Counted from the first letter of the stretch, positions 34,058 to 43,102 are shown. The stretch: 64,000 nt of DNA from BJGV01 sp964194745 (GCA_965248035.1 OZ252054.1:1922001-1986000), one strand, 5' to 3'. Notes: a model not told the origin generated them from the sequence alone. Translations and numbers: made by a program.

Positions 34058-34536
34058 TTCAATCTCATTACTGACTTGTTTTTATCAGATGGGAGGTGGC
34101 GACTATATACACTCACGTTTCCTTCTTTATTAATTAAAAGCACGTTATAGGGATTGCTACGTGAACTTTCCATACCAGGAGAACCCTTAGGCATTCCGGG
34201 GACAGCTAGGCCGATAGCACTAGGTCGTTCACTAAGAAATCGCTTAATGTCACGTGCTGGTACGTGGCCTTCAATAACGTAGCCGTCAACGAGGGAAGTA
34301 TGGCACGACCCGAGTGAGGGGGAAATGCCCGCACGTTTCCGCGCTTCCTTGTTGCCTACGTTCTTAGTCTTTACAGTAAAACCATTGGCACGCATATGGT
34401 TGACCCATTTTGCACAGCATTTACAGTTTGGACTTTTATAGACTTCGATCTTGGTTGCAGCGGCGTATGACATTACTCCGCATAGGGACACGGCGAGGAT
34501 GGATCTTGATAATAAAGTGCAAGTTAATGTTTTCAT
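34054..34536 (-). CDS. DUF411 metal-binding protein
   Basis: This 160-aa secreted protein has a signal peptide (cleavage near SYAAATK), and the DUF411 pattern YKSPNCKCCAKWVNHMRANGF with GSCHTSLVDGYVIEGHVPA and GLAVPGMPKGSPGME. The CxCC and following CH, Met-rich residues suggest copper binding; family members occur in copper-resistance loci. It is translationally coupled to a cytochrome c gene, which fits delivery of metal to, or protection of, an electron-transfer component. Confidence 0.88.
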   Translation of the reverse strand: MKTLTCTLLSRSILAVSLCGVMSYAAATKIEVYKSPNCKCCAKWVNHMRANGFTVKTKNVGNKEARKRAGISPSLGSCHTSLVDGYVIEGHVPARDIKRFLSERPSAIGLAVPGMPKGSPGMESSRSNPYNVLLINKEGNVSVYSRHLPSDKNKSVMRLK

Positions 34537-34738
34537 ATGGTTGTTTTTTCCTTTCAGTTATCATGATTAGTCTCAGAAGAATAACTTGCCTAAATTAAGT
34601 CTATTGCTTAGGTAAATACAATATAAAAATTTTTCATGGCATTTTCCAATCAGTAGTAGTCGTTGGGTGCTTATATAGATTTAATTTTATAAGTAGACTT
34701 ATTTACTCATTTATACCAATTCGTATGCATACTTGCCA

Positions 34739-34942
34739 TTACGCTAGGATGTCGGGTACTAGTTGTTCTTTAAGTTTAGTAATCATATCTTTGAGTTGCA
34801 GCCTTCGTTTTTTTAGACGCTTAAGTTGTAATTGATCGGGGTAGGGATTCTCCGATAACTTAGTAATGACAACGTCTAAGTCGTGATGTTCGACTTGCAT
34901 ATCTATAATTCTGCATTTGATTGCTTCGATTTCGCGATCCAT
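34739..34942 (-). CDS. YdcH family (DUF465) small protein
   Basis: This 67-aa protein is nearly all helical. It opens MDREIEAIKCRIIDMQVEHHDLD and has LQLKRLKKRRLQLKDMITKLKEQLVPD, matching DUF465/YdcH. The function is unknown. AGGGAG precedes the ATG. It stands alone between the DUF411 gene (202-base gap) and yggT. Confidence 0.85.
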   Translation of the reverse strand: MDREIEAIKCRIIDMQVEHHDLDVVITKLSENPYPDQLQLKRLKKRRLQLKDMITKLKEQLVPDILA

Positions 34943-35117
34943 GATTACTCCCTGACATCAATATATCAAAAAAAGTCATAATCGCCCAATTTGGAATAGT
35001 GATGGTGCGAAACAATGTGAGGGCGGATATAGTTATTCATATGTGACGACAAGCAAGACTACACGGCAATAATCGCATATTTCTTAGTATTCGATATTGC
35101 TGACGAACTACAATAAG

Positions 35118-35690
35118 TCAGAACAGCTGGTAGATTTCCCGCTGCACCCCCGTCATAACCATCAGCAATAACTGAATGATTACTAGTACAAACAGTGGTG
35201 ATAGATCGATGTTACCGATGGGTGGGATACGCTCACGGAAAATTCTTAGGAATGGTCTGGTGAAGCTGTCAAGCAAGGGCGCCATGGAACTATATGGGCT
35301 GAACCAAGAGAGTACGACCTGAACGATCACCGCTATCATAATAATGTGGAAAGTCATCTTGATGATTTCTACAAATGCTAGCAACACAAGTCCCGTAGTC
35401 GCTGTGCCTATGATAGAACTGAAATTATAACCCTGAAGCTTATGTATTCCTGCCAGCAGAATAAATTGAGTAAGCCACGCTAACAGAAGCGTGGAAAGAT
35501 CGATACCCCGTAGACCGGGCATTACTTTGCGCGCAGGGCGGACGATGAAATCGGTAAGGGCGACGAGGAATCGTGATAGCGGATTATGGTACGGTGTACG
35601 CATCAGTTGCATATAAAAGCGCAGCAGTAGTGCAAGAGAGAATAAACCTAGTAATGTGTTGAGTATAAAGATAAGGATATGATTAAGCAC
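35118..35690 (-). CDS. YggT family membrane protein
   Basis: This 190-aa integral membrane protein carries two YggT repeats, each with an RP(x)R-type motif: LTDFIVRPARKVMPGLRGIDLS and LDSFTRPFLRIFRERIPPIGNIDLSPL. About six hydrophobic segments are visible. YggT proteins affect ion homeostasis and cell division-related processes in some bacteria. GTG start at 35690. It follows proC by 36 bases, the common proC-yggT pairing. Confidence 0.9.
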   Translation of the reverse strand: MLNHILIFILNTLLGLFSLALLLRFYMQLMRTPYHNPLSRFLVALTDFIVRPARKVMPGLRGIDLSTLLLAWLTQFILLAGIHKLQGYNFSSIIGTATTGLVLLAFVEIIKMTFHIIMIAVIVQVVLSWFSPYSSMAPLLDSFTRPFLRIFRERIPPIGNIDLSPLFVLVIIQLLLMVMTGVQREIYQLF

Positions 35691-35726
35691 GTATTTTCCT
35701 AGTGCATAAGAATCTGAATCTGAAGA

Positions 35727-36539
35727 TTACTTGCTGCTGAACTCGTTACCAAGTTCGCGCGAGCGTTCATTTGACGCATGAATCGCACGTATGATTTTCC
35801 TATTAATTCCATCATTTTCCATGGTCTGTATCGCATGCTCGGTTGTACCATTCTTTGAAGTCACTCTGGCACGTAACGTGGTGACATCTTCGTTGCTCTG
35901 GCTTGCTAGCTTTGCTGCACCGAGAAAGGTTTCCAGACTTAACTGGCGGGACTGAGTTTCATCTAGACCAAGCTCCCGCCCGGCATGCTGCATCGCTTCG
36001 ATGAAATAGAATACATAAGCCGGGCCGCTTCCAGACACGGCGGTGACTGCATCCAATAACTCTTCGCGTTTAAACCAAAGTACGGAGCCCACCGCTGATA
36101 GTATGGTCTCCGCATTCTGTTTTTCCTTTGTAGTTACTTCAGGCAGGGCAAAGAGTCCAGTTACCGCCGCGCGAATTAGCGCAGGTGTGTTTGGCATTGC
36201 TCGTATCACACGTGTATAACCGCCCAGCCAGCGGCAAATTTCCGTGGTTCGGATACCAGCAACAATAGAAATAACCAAATGCGTCTTGAGTAGTGATGCA
36301 AGTTCCTGTGCCACAGATGATAGCTGTTGTGGCTTTACAGCAAGCAGAATAACGTTGCAGTTAATCATTCCATCGGAAAGTTCTGCCATCACTTTTACGC
36401 TAAACTTTCGGTTTATTTTCTCACGGACTTCAGCATTTATTTCTACCACACGTATTTGTGCAGTTGAGTAACCTTGTTGTAACAGTCCATCGATCAAAGC
36501 GGCGGCCATGTTACCTCCACCGATGAAGGTTATATTCAT
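35727..36539 (-). CDS. proC: Pyrroline-5-carboxylate reductase
   Basis: This 270-aa enzyme does the last step of proline synthesis with NAD(P)H. It has FIGGGNMAAALIDGLLQQGY, LLAVKPQQL, SIVAGIRTTEI, RAMPNTPALI and the C-terminal AVSGSGPAYVFYFIEAM with LRARVTSKNGTTEHAI. Complete and of normal length. No yggS gene lies upstream; mutM is next on this strand instead. Confidence 0.95.
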   Translation of the reverse strand: MNITFIGGGNMAAALIDGLLQQGYSTAQIRVVEINAEVREKINRKFSVKVMAELSDGMINCNVILLAVKPQQLSSVAQELASLLKTHLVISIVAGIRTTEICRWLGGYTRVIRAMPNTPALIRAAVTGLFALPEVTTKEKQNAETILSAVGSVLWFKREELLDAVTAVSGSGPAYVFYFIEAMQHAGRELGLDETQSRQLSLETFLGAAKLASQSNEDVTTLRARVTSKNGTTEHAIQTMENDGINRKIIRAIHASNERSRELGNEFSSK

Positions 36540-36668
36540 ATAAACCCTTTTATTGTGAAAGTTCGTAAACCCAAATGATATACCAAGCCAGGATACTTCA
36601 TGGATTTGATCGTCGAGAGTATCTATGGGGCGTTTTCAGAATCTTTGGACTTTCGATAGTAGCTTGAC

Positions 36669-37484
36669 TTATTTCTGACAGCTTGGGCAATAAAAACTTG
36701 AGCGTTGTCCCTGCTTGATTTGCCTGATAGCAACTCCACATTTTCTGCAGGGCTTCCCGGTACGTTTATACACCCAATACTGTTGTTGGAAGTAGCCAGG
36801 ACTACTATCGCTATTGACAAAATTGCGTAGACTGCTACCACCTGCGTTGATGGCAAGTTTGAGCGTTTTCTTTACAACAGAAACCAGCTTATCATAGCGA
36901 TTTATGCCAATTCTACCTGCAGCGATTCTGGGATTGATACCGGCGTGGAATAGAGCTTCACTGGCGTATATGTTGCCAACACCGACGACGATACGGCTGT
37001 TCATTAGAATTTCCTTAATGCTGGCGTTACGGCCACGAGTCTTTTCGTAAAACAAATTTCCGCTAAATGTTGCAGTAAGCGGCTCAGGCCCAAGATGAAC
37101 CAGTAGTGGGTGGAGCATGACATCACTAGTTGCCCACAAAACCGCACCAAAACGTCGCGGGTCTCTTAACCGTAAAATCATACCACTATCCAAAATTAGG
37201 TCAAAATGATCGTGTTTTTGCGGAGGTGTCCTGGTAGCTAGTATTAGCAGGCTGCCTGACATTCCTAAGTGCAGAATCAACGTACCTTTACCACAATCAA
37301 GCAAGAGATATTTTCCACGTCGTGTTACTTTGCGGATCTTAAGCCCAGCTAATATCTTATTCAGATTGCTAGGGATCGGCCAGCGTAGACATGGATTTCG
37401 TATCATTACGCTAGTGATGCGTTGTCTTACGAGATAGGGTTCAATGCTTCGACAAACCACTTCAACTTCGGGTAATTCAGGCAT
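36669..37484 (-). CDS. mutM: Formamidopyrimidine-DNA glycosylase (Fpg/MutM)
   Basis: This 271-aa bifunctional glycosylase/AP lyase removes 8-oxoguanine. The catalytic PELPEVE follows the initiator Met; the H2TH region has NSRIVVGVGNIYASEALF, and the zinc finger is CRKCGVAIRQIKQGQRSSFYCPSCQ at the C-terminus. The decayed transposon begins 56 bases upstream of its start, so its promoter region may be altered. Confidence 0.96.
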   Translation of the reverse strand: MPELPEVEVVCRSIEPYLVRQRITSVMIRNPCLRWPIPSNLNKILAGLKIRKVTRRGKYLLLDCGKGTLILHLGMSGSLLILATRTPPQKHDHFDLILDSGMILRLRDPRRFGAVLWATSDVMLHPLLVHLGPEPLTATFSGNLFYEKTRGRNASIKEILMNSRIVVGVGNIYASEALFHAGINPRIAAGRIGINRYDKLVSVVKKTLKLAINAGGSSLRNFVNSDSSPGYFQQQYWVYKRTGKPCRKCGVAIRQIKQGQRSSFYCPSCQK

Positions 37485-37562
37485 CTTTATTCCTATAAAT
37501 CAAAATTCATTACGATATGGTGTTGCCAAGCCAACATTTGGGATTTATGTAGTTGTTACCGG

Positions 37563-37803
37563 ACTGCCATGTAACGGATGTAACGGGGTAATCTGTTTGG
37601 CTAACTCAAATGTTCGCTGTTTCAGCGTGGAAAGCAGGTTGTCATAGGCATCGGTATTGGCGAGGAGGCAGGCTGTGAGACCAGTCACCTCCCCGGACTC
37701 AATCTTGAGAGGGCCGTTGATAGATTAACTGCTCCAACACGGCGCAGTAGATTTTCCCTGCCTTATCGGTAAGGATTTCCTCAATGAGAGATTGCATTCC
37801 TTG
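37563..37803 (-). pseudogene. Remnant after the methyltransferase (possible endonuclease fragment)
   Basis: An ATG at about 37802, inside the 3' end of the methyltransferase gene and in another frame, reads MQSLIEEILTDKAGKIYCAV and then LEQLIYQRPSQD before a stop. A second frame continues with LTACLLANTDAYDNLLSTLK and QRTFELAKQITPLHPLH until near the terminal repeat. In the sister elements a restriction endonuclease starts in exactly this position, so this looks like a frameshifted and shortened one. The family is not recognisable from what is left. Confidence 0.45.
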
Positions 37804-38591
37804 AAAATCCGATCTCTGGTCAGCTCACAATATTTGGGCTCTTTCTCAAAACCAATGGCTTGCCGACCATGTCGGATCGCTTCTATCATAGTAGTGCCAG
37901 ATCCGACAAACGGATCAAACACCGTGTCCCCGATAAACGAGAATATCTTGATGCAGCGTTTCGGCAGTTCTCTTGGAAATGGGGTCTCATGACCAATCCG
38001 TTTCCCGCTCTCTCCATTGAATGACCATGACCCCAACGACCATTCCTTAAATTCCTCGGCGCTAATATCGTTGTTTCCAGGGCGCTCACGTTTCCACGTA
38101 TCTTTATAGAGCACAATAATGGTTTCCACAGGGGCAATGACATGAGGGGCGCTGGCTGACTTCCAACTCCCCCATGCCGTGCGACGGGAGATATTGCCTT
38201 CATTCCACAGAATAGTCGCATGATAGCACCACCCGGCCTCCATTGCTAATCGCGTGATGTCTGCTGAAAGCGGTTGCTTGCCATTCTTGTTTTTATCCAG
38301 CGAGACATTGACGCATAAGCGACCGGTCGATTTCGTCCAATGAAAACAATTCGTCAGCCACTGTTTAGAAAAGTTCAAATAGGCGTCGTAGGGCAATGAA
38401 TCATCTTGTTGGGCACCAGAATATGCTTTGCCAACGTTATAGGGGGGAGAGGTCACAATTAAATCCACGCTTTCTCTCGTGATCGAAGCACGGAGTGTGG
38501 CGTCTCCCTGGATCAAGCGGTGAACGAGTGGGGAGTGAGCAAAAAGCACATCCACAGCCGAATCCAAGAGGCCGGTCCCTACGGCGCTCAT
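37725..38591 (-). CDS. Site-specific DNA methyltransferase, SPPY-type (decayed transposon)
   Basis: This 288-aa protein has the catalytic motif SVDLIVTSPPYNVGKAY (SPPY at residues 48-51) and C-terminal SAM motif DTVFDPFVGSGTTMIEAI with GRQAIGFEKEPKYCELTRDR. SPPY before FxGxG places it in the beta group, methylating N4-cytosine or N6-adenine. The reading frame appears intact although its partner endonuclease looks lost, so it may act as an orphan methyltransferase. Its ATG overlaps the old transposase stop (ATGA). Confidence 0.87.
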   Translation of the reverse strand: MSAVGTGLLDSAVDVLFAHSPLVHRLIQGDATLRASITRESVDLIVTSPPYNVGKAYSGAQQDDSLPYDAYLNFSKQWLTNCFHWTKSTGRLCVNVSLDKNKNGKQPLSADITRLAMEAGWCYHATILWNEGNISRRTAWGSWKSASAPHVIAPVETIIVLYKDTWKRERPGNNDISAEEFKEWSLGSWSFNGESGKRIGHETPFPRELPKRCIKIFSFIGDTVFDPFVGSGTTMIEAIRHGRQAIGFEKEPKYCELTRDRIFKECNLSLRKSLPIRQGKSTAPCWSS

Positions 38592-39482
38592 TGGACAAGC
38601 CCCTGATACGTTAAGCGTTTGCCAATGGCCGCATCACAGACGCTTTCAATGCGGTGCATGGTCTCCCGGCCACAACGTCCTTCATTGAGCCTGAACGAAA
38701 ATTCATGAATATAACGCGATAAATGCTTGACGGATACTTGATGGAATGTGCCGTTCAGTCCACGTTTTAAGACCGCCCAAACGCTCTCAATGCCAATGGT
38801 TTACGGCTTGGTGCTGATAGCCTTTACGCTCAATGCCTCGATAGGCGGCATGGTCATCCGTATAGAGCGTGCTGCCTATTTCTATCGCCTCTTGAATCTC
38901 CGTCCACAGCGTAAGCCGATCCGTCGCAGGCACTGGCAGGGCCACGGTCTTGCCACCACGCTCCCTCATGCCGAGGACGGGTTGTTTGCCAACTGTCCCG
39001 GCTTTCGGTTTATCCCCTTTCTTCCAGTGCTTGTTCCGTTCTTTCCCGCCCACATACGTTTCGTCGATTTCTACGATTCCTGAGAGACGGGTAAGATCGC
39101 CACGGCAAGCCTCTCGAATCCGATGCAACGCAAACCAGGCGGACTTATACGTGACCCCAATTTCTTTGCTTAATTGCATAGCGCTAATGCTCTTTCGAGA
39201 AGTCATGACGGTGTAAATGGCATAGAGCCATTTGTGAAGTCGAATGTGTGATTTTTCAAAAATGGAACCGGTCCGAACACTAAAATGCTTGCCGCATCCT
39301 CGACAGTCATACATCCCTTTTCGTTTTCCCGATCTTGTATAGACCGATAGGCTTTGACATGTCGGGCAAGACACACCATATTTCCAGCGACGATCCTCAA
39401 GGTACTGTCGTGCGGTTTCCTCGTCAGGAAACATTTCCATCAACTGGTAGACACTGATTGCAGTATTGATCTTATAAGGCAT
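38588..39482 (-). pseudogene. IS1595-family transposase broken by an out-of-frame deletion
   Basis: The 5' part encodes 231 aa with zinc ribbon (CPTCQSLSVYTRSGK with CRGCGKHF), IDETYVGGKERNKH and LYTDDHAAYRGIERKG. After HQAVNH the frame changes: the expected stretch before the catalytic Glu is missing. IESVWAVLKRGLNGTFHQVS then continues in another frame through HLSRYIHEFSFRLNEGR to a TGA overlapping the methyltransferase start. The deletion joins CAT to TGGCATTGAG at about 38790. The separated DDE residues mean no active enzyme. Confidence 0.88.
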
Positions 39483-39548
39483 GGCATCCTCCTCTCATGA
39501 TAAGAGAATTATACCACAATATTTTCCGGTGTAAAGTATATAGTTCCC

Positions 39549-40565
39549 AAAAAAAGGCCTCAGTTTTATTAGTTGTTTGTTATTTCTCGCAATGTCCATC
39601 GTCACCGGCAGTGTGTTTGCCGAAAACAAGCGTGATGATGCCACTTTCTATCGCACTGCAAACATCGAAGGTCTAGACATCTACTACCGTGAAGCGGGTA
39701 GCAGAGATAACCCTACCGTGATTCTGCTGCACGACTTCCCGACTTCATCACATATGTTTCGAACACTCATCCCTAAGTTGTCCGATGACTATCATGTGAT
39801 TGCACCGAACTACCCAGGTTATGGTAATAGCCCAATGCCACTGGTGAGTGAGTTCGAATATACCTTTGATCACATGGCGGCAATTGTTGAGCAGCTAATA
39901 TCTAAACTTGAACTTAAAAAATATTCGCTATACGTGATGGATTATGGTGCTCCGATCGGTTTCAGGATCGCGGCCAACCACCCAATGCGGGTTCAGTCTC
40001 TGATTATCCAGAACGGTAACGCTTATGATGAAGGGATCGACAACAATTTCTGGGAGCCAATCAAGGCCTATTGGCAAAATCGCCGGGCGGTTAACGTTGG
40101 GCTAGATAATCCATGGTGGATCAACGTGAAAAACGCCTACAAACAGCCTAATATGGCCAACGAAGATGCGCTACTTTCCTGCTCACCAAAGGTGCCACCA
40201 CATGGCAATACACCAATGGTGTTCGTGACCCAGCTCGCATTGGCCATGACGCCATCAACATGGATCAACTGTTACTCGACCGCCCCGGTAATCAGGACAT
40301 TCAGTTGCAGATGTTTTATGACTACGGTAGCAACCCACCACTCTACCCAGAGTGGCAAGCCTACTTCCGTAAACATCAGCCAGCAACACTGATTGTATGG
40401 GGAGACAAAGATGAAATCTTTCCAGCGAAAGGTGCCCACCCCTACAAGCGTGACCTTAACAATGTAGAGATGCACTTGTATGACACCGGGCACTTTGCGT
40501 TAGAAGAGGATGGTGCTGACATTGCACAGAAGATCCGCAAGTTTCTGAAGCGAAATGTTAAGTAA
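39549..40565 (+). pseudogene. Alpha/beta hydrolase (haloalkane dehalogenase/epoxide hydrolase-like), truncated and frameshifted
   Basis: Coding signal begins right at the transposon edge with KKGLSFISCLLFLAMSIVTG, a signal peptide lacking its own start. It continues with the oxyanion motif LLHDFPTSSHMF and nucleophile elbow VMDYGAPIGF (Asp nucleophile). Near 40170 the frame shifts by one; the other frame continues TFLLTKGATTWQYTNGVRDP through IVWGDKDEIFPAKGAHPYK and the catalytic His in YDTGHFALEEDGADIA. So the gene lost its start to the insertion and carries a frameshift. A TTG at 39577 could give a short product only. Confidence 0.85.
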
Positions 40566-40651
40566 GGAGTAATGGCCAGTAACTGGAGGATTGATTATGT
40601 CACCAGTTCCTGAATTAGAACATGAAATATTTTTTAACTACAGTAAAATTT

Positions 40652-40676
40652 AACCCGACCTAGTGTCGGGTTTTTT
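40652..40676 (+). terminator. Intrinsic terminator after the hydrolase remnant
   Basis: AACCCGAC and GTCGGGTT form an 8-base stem around CTAGT, followed by a run of T. It lies 87 bases past the hydrolase stop. Confidence 0.9.
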
Positions 40677-40911
40677 GTATATATATGAATGACTGCTATT
40701 AACCTAAAATGGAAAAACGATTGAAACTTTAAAATGGGCGAAATATCTTATAATAATGACTCAAATCCTAGACGCTAGGGTCAAGAATGGTCTAAATCTA
40801 TATGGGTTGAAAGCAGACGTTCAGGATACGGACATTCAGAGATTCAACGCTTGTACTTAGCTATGGTGTAGCTTTATCAAATAAGTCCAGGTCGAATATA
40901 AGGTTAGTAAT
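40677..40911. other. Non-coding stretch after the terminator
   Basis: AT-rich, with no ORF of note, no RNA gene recognised and no repeat of the transposon ends. It separates the hydrolase remnant from the DUF4202 gene, which ends here on the other strand. Confidence 0.4.
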
Positions 40912-41514
40912 TTAATCCAATGCCTTTTTAATGACTGGCAAAAATGAAGGGGGTATTGTGATCATGGTTAATACTGCCCGGCGGCCCTTCATCGTCATCT
41001 TTCGCAGAGATTTACTTACTATATTCATGAGCTTTGATTCATCAAAATTACTATGACTATGGATAAATTCCTCTAGATAATCTTCTAGAAATACCAGTAC
41101 AACTACGTCTTCCAAAGTCTGTACTTCGCTGTCATATTGTAACCCTTCTTTCTTAACCAATGAGGAAACTCGATCTATTACACTTTTTTCATACCCTACT
41201 TCGTGAAGAATGGTTTTAGCAGTTTTAGCATGAAAGTCCCTAAGATTTTTGCGCCAGCGATAATATCCTGACTTCGTCATAGGATAACTTCCACGCTCAA
41301 TTTTCCACCGCTGGATATGTTGGCATCTAGCAGCTAGCTGCAAGGTCTCCGATGGATTTAGCACATAGTTCTTAAGCATCGTGCTTATTCGTTCGGCATA
41401 AAGCAATTCTTTTGGGCGTTCTTTCCGGCCTAAAATTTCGCGATTAGGGTCTTTACTATTTAGCTCATCAAATAGCGCAATAGCACGATTGAATCGTTCT
41501 TGGTTGACTATCAT
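40912..41514 (-). CDS. DUF4202 family protein
   Basis: This 200-aa cytoplasmic protein opens RFNRAIALFDELNSKDPNRE, has KELLYAERISTML and AARCQHIQRWKIERGSYPMTKSGYYRWR, and LEDVVVLVFLEDYLEEF. These are features of DUF4202, a family with conserved His/Asp residues suggestive of an HD-type metal site (CQHIQRW, LEDVV). The function is unknown. It stands alone on the minus strand, divergent from the CBS gene. Confidence 0.82.
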   Translation of the reverse strand: MIVNQERFNRAIALFDELNSKDPNREILGRKERPKELLYAERISTMLKNYVLNPSETLQLAARCQHIQRWKIERGSYPMTKSGYYRWRKNLRDFHAKTAKTILHEVGYEKSVIDRVSSLVKKEGLQYDSEVQTLEDVVVLVFLEDYLEEFIHSHSNFDESKLMNIVSKSLRKMTMKGRRAVLTMITIPPSFLPVIKKALD

Positions 41515-41683
41515 CTTCTTCCTATAAACTTATACCAGACTTAGTGCAGAGAAAAATGAGTCAGCCTGGACTCGTTGAATATGCTTATCACTCTTACTCC
41601 AATAATTACATTGACCCATCATTCTGTTGGGAGTAAATTTAAAATTAAATGTATCCCGTCCACTAACAATGGAGGATCCCGCC

Positions 41684-42190
41684 ATGTTTGATTACCACCC
41701 TCTTTCTGCGTGCTACCTGACAGGTACTGTTTTGGTTTCTCGCCCTCCTCAATTCAAGTCCGTAACGCTCGAATCATCAGCTCTCGATGTGATGACCGAT
41801 CTGCGACATAGTGATGCCGCTGTAATCGAACCACATGTTTCCATGGAATTTGCTAACTCATACATGATACAGCGTGGTGTGCGCTCATTGCTCGTATTGA
41901 ATCAAGATCATTCTCTTAGAGGTATCATTACTGCAACTGACATTCTAGGTGAAAAACCGCTTCGCTTTATTCAGGATCGTCGTGTGAAACATGATGAGAT
42001 TCTAGTTTCAGACATCATGACCTCACTCGATCATTTGGAAGTTTTTCCCATCGAAGAGGTACAGAATGCCAAGGTCGGACACGTTGTTGCCAGTTTGCGT
42101 GATACTGGACGACAGCATATCTTGGTGTTGGAAAACAATACTGATAAAAAGCCCTCCGTGTGCGGTATTTTTTCGTTGACGCAAATCTAA
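41684..42190 (+). CDS. CBS-domain protein, shortened by a premature stop
   Basis: This 168-aa protein has two CBS domains (about residues 45-95 with YMIQRGVRSLLVLNQDHSLRGIITATDIL, and 105-168 with VSDIMTSLDHLEVF and HILVLENN ending CGIFSLTQI). CBS pairs bind adenine nucleotides as energy sensors. TAA at 42188-42190 stops it, but the same frame continues RQLGVAISSTKVAANFAEIE to TAG at 42269-42271. Relatives typically end with such an RQLG...FAEIE tail, so 26 residues appear cut off. GGAGG precedes ATG 41684; an upstream ORF start is less likely. Confidence 0.85.
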   Translation: MFDYHPLSACYLTGTVLVSRPPQFKSVTLESSALDVMTDLRHSDAAVIEPHVSMEFANSYMIQRGVRSLLVLNQDHSLRGIITATDILGEKPLRFIQDRRVKHDEILVSDIMTSLDHLEVFPIEEVQNAKVGHVVASLRDTGRQHILVLENNTDKKPSVCGIFSLTQI

Positions 42191-42387
42191 AGACAACTCG
42201 GCGTTGCAATTTCTTCAACAAAAGTTGCCGCTAATTTTGCAGAAATTGAAGATATGTTAATCGCGCATTAGGGTAACTATCTCCTCGCGATTGGAGTATA
42301 AAAGGTTTCAGGTCGGGGGAGGTATTAAGCAGCGTGTTGTTCCATTGTAAGGGGACCGACCCGAAGTCCTGTATATCTTCTTCAATT

Positions 42388-42918
42388 TCAATACAAAAAT
42401 GCAAAATTAGGGAAACGCTGGAATGGTCGGCTCCGTCCCTTCGATTTTACCTGCGGCAAATGTTGCTTTATGCCTGCTTCAATCTCATCGACTCGGCTCT
42501 TTGGTACATCAGCTAGCAGAAGGAGTTGCCCTGCCTCAATCGCATCTTCAAATTGCTTAATCTTGGTATTGCCAACACTCACGCCTATCATACCGCCCGC
42601 CCACGCACCAATGCCTGCGCCTGAAAGAGTAGCCATCAGCACGATTCCACCTGCAAGCATCGGTGCAGTGGCTGGGAGGGTAATTGCGACCAGCCCGGCC
42701 AGAATGCCAGTCGATCCGCCAAGCGCAAGCCCGCGTTCCACTGCAGGAATAAAATCACTCTTTTGAAAGAGATTAGCCTCGGGCAAATCTTCCATTGGTG
42801 TGCCACTCTTAGCAATTACATGAATGTGCCTCTCTTCTATCCGCGCTAGTAGTAGTTCGTCAACAATACGTTTGGTGGTAGTAACGTCGGGAACAAGAAA
42901 GTAGATTCGTCGCATCAT
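42388..42918 (-). CDS. DUF1269-like protein with a glycine-zipper membrane segment
   Basis: The 176-aa protein begins with an alpha/beta regulator-like part (RRIYFLVPDVTTTKRIVDELL, HIHVIAKSG) and has two glycine/alanine-rich hydrophobic stretches (LALGGSTGILAGLVAITLPA and GGIVLMATLSGAGIGAWAGG), then ADVPKSRVDEIEAGIKQHLP. This layout fits the DUF1269 membrane proteins linked to stress or general membrane roles. The exact function is unknown. It lies among other stress-type genes. Confidence 0.7.
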   Translation of the reverse strand: MMRRIYFLVPDVTTTKRIVDELLLARIEERHIHVIAKSGTPMEDLPEANLFQKSDFIPAVERGLALGGSTGILAGLVAITLPATAPMLAGGIVLMATLSGAGIGAWAGGMIGVSVGNTKIKQFEDAIEAGQLLLLADVPKSRVDEIEAGIKQHLPQVKSKGRSRPFQRFPNFAFLY

Positions 42919-42937
42919 AACCCCCTAATATAGTTAG

Positions 42938-43102
42938 TTAAGCGTCATCTAGGTAAAACTCCGCTTTTGCACATAGTTGAGAATACGAGCAATCTTTTTG
43001 GACAATCAATACGTTTTCGAGTTCGTCAACGTCTCCAAATAGGTAGGTATAGTACTTGACAAAGGTTCGAACAGTTGGCGAAAGATCATCAAAGTTTTCC
43101 AT
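42938..43102 (-). CDS. Hypothetical 54-aa protein
   Basis: The ORF reads MENFDDLSPTVRTFVKYYTY followed by LFGDVDELENVLIVQKDCSY and SQLCAKAEFYLDDA. It is acidic and could be helical. No clear ribosome site precedes the ATG and no family is recognised. It fills an otherwise empty gap between cbpM and the DUF1269-like gene on the same strand. Confidence 0.35.
   Translation of the reverse strand: MENFDDLSPTVRTFVKYYTYLFGDVDELENVLIVQKDCSYSQLCAKAEFYLDDA

Larger units (their letters stand above)
37540..39548 (-). mobile_element. Decayed IS1595-type transposon with a methyltransferase
   Basis: A related element in reverse orientation. The transposase-side end (39526-39548, finishing AGTTCCC) and a divergent counterpart at 37540-37562 (starting GGGATTTATGTAG) match at about 16 of 23 positions. 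No 8-base duplication is seen: the flanks are CAACATTT and AAAAAAAG. The transposase gene is broken by an internal deletion, the endonuclease region is a remnant, but the methyltransferase is open. Its base composition looks richer in G+C than the surroundings, suggesting a different donor. The left boundary is uncertain. Confidence 0.75.

Noticed and set aside
42188..42190. Programmed read-through or stop recoding in the CBS gene
   Set aside because: No recoding signal or structure was seen after the TAA; a simple nonsense mutation is the plainer reading.
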